Assembly: GCA_012295275.1 (NCBI GenBank)
Contig: CM022669.1
Coordinates: 6,600,989-6,664,988, forward strand
Origin: Chrysomallon squamiferum
Lineage: Eukaryota > Mollusca > Gastropoda > Neomphalida > Peltospiridae
DNA length: 64,000 bases
Direction of reading: 5' to 3'
Shown: positions 57,196-64,000 of the stretch, piece by piece
How positions within the stretch are numbered: position 1 is the stretch's first letter
How the letters are laid out: each line of letters begins with the position of its first letter
The notes under the pieces: model-generated
Told to the model about the DNA's origin: nothing
Database searches by the model: none
What the model saw: only the letters and a program-made list of their open reading frames with translations
Program-made: the position numbers and the translations under genes

Positions 57196-57609
57196 CAACA
57201 ACAACAACAACAACAACAATAATAATTATAGCGTAACTAAATTAATAAATCTCTAAAAAGAAATAGATACATGTATATGAAAAATAACTATACAAAGACT
57301 GAAAGGAAGATGATTATTATTAGATAATGAAAAACTATTTCTGGTCGCTTGAACGGTGAATCAGTTCTGTTATCATCCATGTTACAATTATTTGTAGGTT
57401 GGAAAAGCTGTTCTAAGAACAAAAGCTGCTCTGAGCGTTGTGTTCGAGCGTACATGAGGAGCAATGGACGACGTTGTACTGGTGGGAGTACACCAACGTG
57501 TGAAGATTACGCTAGAATTCACAACGGAGGACCACGAGGATGCAAGAAATCGTCCACACTTGTTTACTGGCGAGCGATACAGCGTCAAGGTTGTACCACA
57601 AACTCCTAA
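55911..57609 (+). CDS. i-type (invertebrate) lysozyme 2
   Basis: Exons 55911-55959, 56275-56309, 56437-56551 and 57398-57609; 136 aa. The signal and the second exon are identical in sense to copy 1. The catalytic segment is complete: QESGGCRPLDCRMDGGSLSC, with Glu30 and Asp42 of the precursor 12 apart as in the bivalve enzyme. All 14 cysteines are present. The fourth exon has gained arginines (NGRRCTGG, GGPRGC), giving by hand count a net charge of about +11 in that exon. Phase 1/0/1 introns are identical to those of the other two genes. Poly(A) signal 57735-57740. It is the middle of a head-to-tail array. Confidence 0.95.
57131..57224. repeat. (AAT)n(AAC)n compound microsatellite
   Basis: Lies in intron 3 of lysozyme 2. 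Much shorter versions occupy the same place in copies 1 and 3. Confidence 0.95.
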
Positions 57610-57991
57610 CAGAAACAACAACAATAACAACAGATACAAAAAAAAAAAAGAGAACAAAATATAACGTTCTTCTTCTTTATTTTTTTTTCTTCTCCCAGTA
57701 ACAATACGCTTATTCATACTTGATCTTTCTAAAGAATAAATAATTGAAAATGTGTTTTAATGTTTTATTATTTCATATATTTATTATTATTATTATTATT
57801 ATGCTTTAAATATCGTCTCTGTTCTGAATTAAAGTGAAAATGTTTTCCGCTCTTTAAGACTTTACTTGTCAGATGCGAAACTTGCAAATGAAATAAAACT
57901 TTACAAAGACAAGTTTACTAAGACTGGTGTACTACTCTGGGGTTGGAGGTGAAAGGTGTGGTAAAAATATTTCTTTGAAGTATCGTGAAAA

Positions 57992-57993
<2 letters not shown>

Positions 57994-58034
<41 letters not shown>
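57994..58034. repeat. (ACT)14 microsatellite
   Basis: A pure ACT run downstream of lysozyme 2; the corresponding site in copy 3 (about 62250) is (AAT)n. Confidence 0.95.
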
Positions 58035-58035
<1 letters not shown>

Positions 58036-58290
58036 ATAATAATAAAAAAATAAAACGATCCAGATAAACTAGAAAAACAGATAGGTAGGTCATTAAAGAG
58101 ATGGGACTTTCCTACTTGTTTTGAAAGTTTAGTTTATCTTTTAATTATCTCAACATAAGAATTTCAATCAAACCGCCGTTAACCACGGGGCGTCCCTCGC
58201 CTGTCACAAAATGTGTAGTTGCTGATGTCTGCAACCGGACGTCTTCGTAATATATACAACAGCTGTAGGATAATGAATGTCGCAAACAGC

Positions 58291-58467
58291 ATCTAATGTG
58301 TCATGTCCCGTGCTCTGAATGTCGTTTTAGCAGACAGGAGAATGGCCAGAGCTGAAGACGTGACGTCACTGACATAGCTACATCCGTGTACTGTAGTGAT
58401 ATTAGGTCATGTTGATATCCGAGCAGTAGGATGTAACAGAAAAATAGTTCAGAGAGGAAAGAAGAAG
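58291..58467 (+). promoter_or_regulatory. Conserved block with CRE palindrome, copy 2
   Basis: TGACGTCA at 58361-58368 in the block shared with 54000 and 62449. Confidence 0.35.
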
Positions 58468-60146
58468 AAGAAAAAGAAAATATAAAATAAAAATAAAGGA
58501 GAGAGAAAAAGAAGACGAAGACAAAGAAACACACGCACACACACACACAAAAATAATACTAATAAAATAAAATAAAAAATAAAAAAAATAAAAAATAAAA
58601 TAAAAATAAATAAATAAAGAATGAAAATATTTTTCTCACTAGAATTATTTTTATTATAATCGTCATCATTATTGTTGCTATTCTTAATGGAGGTGGTGCT
58701 GGAGTTGTTATTTTTGTTACTCTTCTTCTTGTAATTTATTGCAGGTTTTAGTAAATCCTGACCACCTTTTTGTTAGATTAATATTCGCTGACGATGCATG
58801 AATCGCTGAATGAATAAATAAACAGATGAGTACAAATACAGTAAGTTCCTTATAGACATTTACTGATTCCAAACGGAAATGAGTGAAATTGTATTTTTTT
58901 TAGCACAGAAGACAATCTATGTTTATATGAATCTTACTTACGTTTAACGTACAATTCTTATAATATGAACGAAATATTGCTGCTGCCGTTAAACAGGCTA
59001 TTCTCTATCAATAAATGACATTGAATATTTCATATGCACTTTTCCATAGATTCAAAAAATAAAAAAAAATAAAAAAAAATAAATAAACAAGTAAATAAAT
59101 AAATAAATAAATACCTGAAAACTTATATAAATTACGGAAATTTTTATGTTATAAATCAAAAAGGAAAATTTGAAAAAAATATAAGCACGTTTTAGAAAGT
59201 TAAACGGACGACAGAAATATTTCGTAATCTAGTTCACAGGTCATGGTGTCTTTTTCTTAATTAACTAATCATAATTATGTTTATTTTAATATATTTTCAC
59301 TTTCCTGAAAGATAATTATGTATGTTTCGGGCGGCATAATAAAGAAAAACAAAGAGACATAATAAATCATTAAAGCATCTTAAGACAACGAGAACAATAT
59401 TTTATTAAGACTAATGAATTTAGAAATACTTGTTGACACACACTCTTTTTCCCAGAATACTGGATCACACGCCTACCTTTCTTAATACAGTTAATCCGCT
59501 TATTTCGCCGTTTTATTACAACTTCACTCATCATATACCACAGCAAGTGTCTTCTTTCAGCGTAACCACGATTTTAACATTTAGACTTTAAATTTGGTGT
59601 TATGAATGTTGTGAAAAAAGCATATTGATAAATGTTTATTATTCTCTATAATGGTATTCGATAATTCGAAATGTTGTAGTGGTTTTGAGGTCTGTCTTTC
59701 AGTTTACTGTTTTATGGAATGTGTATTTGATTCGGAGTTTGTGATGCTTAAATAAGATGCTCAACTGCAAAAATATAAGAAAGCACATACACTCACACAC
59801 GCGCACAAACTCATAAATATTTTCAACAATTAAAAAAAAAGAAAAAGAAATAAATAAATATATAAAATAAAATATGAAAAAGTAAAATATAATTTTGATA
59901 AGATGGTCCTCTAAAGTCAAATAAGAACAACAAAAACAACAATCAGAAACACCATCAATGTAATTAAGGTCGCATTATTAAAGGAAACAACAACAATAGC
60001 AACAAGAAGGAAAAGCATCCAGAGATTCCAATTGAAGAGAGTCGACTGTAGAAGTTAACTCGTTTTGTTCTTATGTAACATTTATCACTGTTTTATTTTA
60101 TTTATTTACTTATGCATTTTATTTATCTTTTTCTCCCTATCTGCAC

Positions 60147-60155
60147 TATAAAAAG
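60147..60155 (+). promoter_or_regulatory. TATA box of lysozyme gene 3
   Basis: TATAAAAAG, same spacing to the ATG. Confidence 0.75.
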
Positions 60156-60184
60156 AGAAGATTTGCTTAACAAGGGAAACAAAC

Positions 60185-61889
60185 ATGATTTGTTTAGCAT
60201 TTCTTCTCCTACTTCTTCCTTCAGTTCTCGGAGGTAAGTATATTTACATATTTTATTTTCTATTTTTGTTTAATATTATCTGCAGTTTTTTAATGTAGGT
60301 ATATATATGTATGTATGTATGTGCGTGTGTCTGAATGTATGTATGAATGAATTATATATGTGTGTATGTATGTACACATGTATGTGTATGTATGTAGGTA
60401 TGTATGTGTGCATCTCTTCACGTATGTATGTCTGTATGTATTTATGTATGGAATGTAAGTATATATTTAGTTATCTTATACTATTTTTTTTTCAGATGAA
60501 AGTTTCTAATCATTCAAATTAAAATGACAATTTTCTAATAATTCATTTTCAACGCAGTCTTCTTGTAAAATTTCTTTTCATTTCTTTTTCTTTCAGGCAT
60601 TTCTCAACAATGTCTCAATTGTATATGTCGGGTACGTATTTATCTCTTCAAATAAATAAATAAAATAGCGGATACAACACTACATTTAAATTTATAAAAA
60701 AATTTCAATAATTTCTTTTGGGGTAAATTTATCAGTAAATTTCAGTTTTTATTTGCTATTCTAGCAAGAGTCTGGTGGATGCCGGCCGCTTGACTGTAGA
60801 ATGGACGGGGGTTCGCTGTCTTGTGGCTATTTCCAAATTAAAAAGAATTACTGGATAGACTGCGGGAGACCAGGAAGAGGTTAGTCTGAAATATTTGTCA
60901 ATAAGTCTTAAAGTTGTAAATTATAAAATATTACTGTTGCTAAGTCCTATTTCTTTCTCTGAAAATATATATATTTTTTTATGAGATAGGCCTCTAAGTT
61001 TGAACCAGTCAAAAGTAAGTTTCGTTCGAGTCAGAAACAATTGTCACTGCACAAAAAGCATTGGTACCTATTTATAAGTGTTAAGTGACGCTGTTTTTGA
61101 TTGCTTCAGAATGTAAGTTAATGGCTGCGAGATACACACTGTTCAAAATCAAAGCGCAGTGAAAAAACGAGTTTAGCGAGCTCAGTAACTAAGGAATTGC
61201 AAGTATGGCAAATCTTGACTATAAGGCCGGATTAAGATCTTTAGAAACCTTATGAACTTAAAAGATTTATGTGTTTAAGCATGTAATTTTTTCCCCTATT
61301 TATGAAATCTGGTTCATTTTGCATTATTTTTGCAACATAGCACAGTGGCGCAGTTTCAGTACTTTCCGTAGATATGCCTTGCTTATCGTTACTGTCATAT
61401 GTGACTTTTGGTGAACATATAGTTTAGCTATATGTCATCGTTCTATATCTGTACGGAAAACAATAACACTAATAATAATAAAAACAACAGCAATAATAAT
61501 AATAATAATAGCGTAACTAAGTAAATAAATATCTAAAAAGAAATAGATACATGTATATGAAAAATAACTATACAAAGACTGAAAGGAAGATGATTACTAT
61601 TAGATATTGAAAAACTATTTCTGGTCGCTTGAACGGTGAATCAGTTCTGTTATCATCCATGTTACAAATTCCTGCAGGTTGGAAAAGCTGTTCTAAGAAC
61701 AAAAGATGCGCTGAGAATTGTGTTCGAAGGTACATGAGGAGGTATGGACGACGTTGTACTGGTGGGAGTACACCAACGTGTGAAGATTACGCTAGAATTC
61801 ACAACGGAGGACCACGAGGATGCAAGAAATCGTCCACACTTCGTTACTGGAGAGCGATACAGCGTCAAGGTTGTACCACAAACTCCTAA
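60185..61889 (+). CDS. i-type (invertebrate) lysozyme 3, arginine-rich
   Basis: Exons 60185-60233, 60597-60631, 60765-60879 and 61678-61889; 136 aa. It has the same signal and introns as copies 1 and 2. QQCLNCICR has Asn for Asp. The catalytic Glu and Asp (QESGGC, RMDGG) and 14 cysteines are intact. Arginines are added at many sites (DCGRPGRG, NCVRRYMRRYGRRC, LRYWRA), making it the most basic copy (about +14 in exon 4 against +7 and +11). This could favour binding to negatively charged bacterial surfaces; that is inference. Poly(A) signal 62012-62017. Confidence 0.95.
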
Positions 61890-62448
61890 CAGAAACAACA
61901 ACAATAACAACAGATACAGAAAAAAAATATATATGTAACTGTGTCTTTATTGTTGTTTTTCTCCCAGTAACGATATGCTTATTGATATGCTTAACGATAT
62001 GCTTATTAAAGAATAAATAATTGAAATCGTGTTTTAATTTTTATTATTTAATTATTTTTGTTTTTTAAATATGTTCTTTGATCTGAATTAATGTAAAAAT
62101 GTTTTCCGCTCTTTAAGACTTTACTTGTCAGATGCGAAACTTGCAAATGAAATGAAACTTTACAAAGACAAGTTTACTAAGACTGGCTTACTACTCTGGG
62201 GTTGGAGGTGAGAGGTGTGGTAAAAATATTTCTTTGAAGTATTGTGAAAATAATAATAATAATAATAATCATAAAAAAAAAAATGAAACGATCCAGATAA
62301 ACTTCAAAAAAACAGAAAGGGAGGTCATTAAAGTGACGGGACTTTCCTACTTGTTTTGAAAGTTTAGTTTATCTTTTAATTATCTGAACATAAGAATTTC
62401 AATCAAACCGCCGTTAACCATGTCACAAAATAATGAATGTCGCAAACA

Positions 62449-62610
62449 GCATCTAATGTATCATGTCACGTGCTCTGAATGTCGGTTTAGCAGACAGCAG
62501 AATGGCCAGAGCTGAAGACGTGACGTCACTGACATAGCTACATCCGTGTACTGTAGTGATATTAGGTCATGTTGATATCCGAGCAGTAGGATGTAACATA
62601 AAAATAGTTC
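62449..62610 (+). promoter_or_regulatory. Conserved block with CRE palindrome, copy 3
   Basis: TGACGTCA at 62521-62528 in the third copy of the block. Confidence 0.35.
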
Positions 62611-63304
62611 AGAGAGGAAAGAAGAAGAAGAAAAAGAAAAAGAAAATATAAAATAAAATTTTTAAAAATATAAAAAATAATTATAAAAACAATAAAAACT
62701 GAAAGAAAATAAAAATAAGTAAATAAAGAACGAAAATCTTTTTCTCACTAGAATTATTTTTATTATAATCGTCATCATTATTGTTGTTATTGTTAAAGGA
62801 GTTTGTGCAGGAGTTTTTGTTAGATTAATATTCGCTGACGATGCATGAATAGCTGAATGAATAAATAAACAGATGAATACAAATACAGTAAGTTCCTTAT
62901 AGACATTTACTGATTCCAAACGGAAATGAGTGAAATTGTATTTGTTTTAGCACAGAAGACAATCTATGTTTATATGAATCTTGCTTACGTTTAACGTACA
63001 ATTCTTATAATATGAACGAAATATTGCTGCTGCCGTTAAACAGGCTCCTCTCTATCAACAAATGACATTGAATATTTCATATGCACTTTTCCGTAGATTC
63101 AAATAAAAAAATAAAATAAAATAAAATAAAATAAAACTACATTGTCAGGTACTGACTAGAAGTGTACCTAGTTTTATGAATTACCCCCTGAGATTCGATC
63201 CTGTCGACATTCACGTCTCAGTTGTGTTCTACCATTTCTGAGTCACATCCCGCGCTCGTTAAACTGAAAAACATTTCATCCCAAGCGAGGCGCTGTATCT
63301 TGAT

Positions 63305-63655
63305 GAGGGCGGATCTATTATGAAACCAATGAAGCTTAAGCTTCAGGTCCTGTACTACTGTAGGGACAAGAGACTTTAGTCGATATTGCTTCACAAATTT
63401 AATCCAAACCTGAAATACCGTAGTCAAATGTAAAAAAAAATTAAAAAATAAATAAAAAAACAAAACAAAAAAATTAAAAATTAAAAAAAATTAAAAATTA
63501 AAAAAAGCAAGAAAAAATATGTTTCAAAGTCAATCCGACAGTGGATCAAGCCCACTGAAGAAGAAAACAGAGATTACCGATGTCTTGTTGCTGCTTGCAA
63601 AAGCATCACATAACACTTCCAGCTTCAGGGCCCCAAAAATGTAGGTCCGCCATTG
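63305..63655. mobile_element. hAT-like MITE with 8-bp target-site duplication
   Basis: The left end GAGGGCGGATCTA and the right end, read in reverse as CAATGGCGGACCTA, are imperfect inverted repeats. Inner arms also match (AAGCTTCAGG near the left, CTTCAGGGCCC near the right). The element is flanked by ATCTTGAT (63297-63304) and ATATTGAT (63656-63663), an 8-bp duplication with one mismatch, as expected for hAT elements. There is no transposase. Confidence 0.7.
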
Positions 63656-63663
63656 ATATTGAT

Positions 63664-64000
63664 TCGTTTTCCTACACTACAGTTTACTAATAATTAATAT
63701 TTTGTGTTATTTATATCAGAATTTTTTTTTTGAATATTTAGAGTTGGCGTTCAGAATTTCAATCTCGCTCCGAAGTTCTTTACTAAAATCCTGTTCTAGA
63801 CAGTGCTCCATGTTTGATGACATTTATGTTATTTGCAAGTGATGGCATCGACTTGGTTGCATGAAGTTTTTTGTCACCTTCATATTAACATCATGTGTTT
63901 GAAATGTGATAACTTGTGTAGACGTACAGTGATATGTTTTTTGAGACAGCTCAAATCTACACTGACACGGATAAAAATTGTATACTTAACATGCAACTCG
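63664..64000. other. Unassigned sequence at the window end
   Basis: No coding exon, repeat or regulatory signal that I can support. Confidence 0.5.

Larger units (their letters stand above)
51060..63070 (+). repeat. Three head-to-tail lysozyme units
   Basis: Units begin at about 51060, 54790 and 59110 with AAATACCTGAAAACTTATATAAATT or variants and end near 54660, 58990 and 63070. Flanks, introns and exons are all alignable. Unit 1 lacks about 0.5 kb that units 2 and 3 have after the gene (57790-58290, 62050-62450). Confidence 0.85.

Noticed and set aside
57023-57256. Poly-asparagine protein (also at 8525, 29414, 43819, 45524)
   Set aside because: They are AAT/AAC microsatellites read through; in the lysozyme case the stretch lies in an intron.

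Overview
This window looks like nuclear DNA of a mollusc, most likely a cephalopod. The base composition is AT-rich and there are many TAA/ATT, GATA, GA and TATA microsatellites. Genes are intron-rich with GT-AG sites. The window also holds i-type (invertebrate) lysozymes, a Hedgehog-type Hint (Hog) gene and degenerate TTAGGG-type telomeric repeats. The species assignment is inference; no rRNA, tRNA or mitochondrial marker is present.

Layout. (1) 0.36-3.63 kb, + strand: a complete six-exon gene recognisable as TERB2, a meiotic telomere-tethering protein, with a long repetitive insert and a SUMO-interaction-like motif. (2) 5.4-16 kb: a small hAT-like MITE, then a nest of Hog-domain copies. One four-exon copy (9.14-11.16 kb, -) keeps the Hint catalytic residues but has a +1 frameshift in its last exon. 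Others are decayed fragments, one of them inverted. (3) 18.9-47.3 kb, - strand: five tandem genes for secreted, modular, six-cysteine (pacifastin/VWC-like) proteins. Each has a TATA promoter, a phase-1 signal-peptide exon, one or more symmetrical phase 1-1 domain exons and a phase-1 terminal exon. Two genes are long (architecture A-B-C-B-C-D-E-T) and three are short (E-T). Splice-site losses, cysteine losses, pseudo-exons and intronic telomere-like arrays show that the cluster is rearranging. A Hog 3' exon and a LINE fragment have been inserted between its genes. (4) 48.4-49.3 kb: an irregular minisatellite. (5) 50-63 kb, + strand: three tandem four-exon i-type lysozyme genes, each in a roughly 4 kb unit, becoming steadily more basic from copy 1 to copy 3. 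(6) A hAT-like MITE with an 8-bp target duplication at 63.3-63.66 kb.

The lysozyme array and the cysteine-rich array are both families of small secreted proteins of the kind used in innate defence or protease control. That shared theme is inference. Exon coordinates were worked out by hand from reading frame, splice sites and comparison between the copies. All the complete models close in frame: TERB2 310 aa; lysozymes 135, 136 and 136 aa; cysteine-rich proteins 375, 107, 112, 326-368 and 114 aa.
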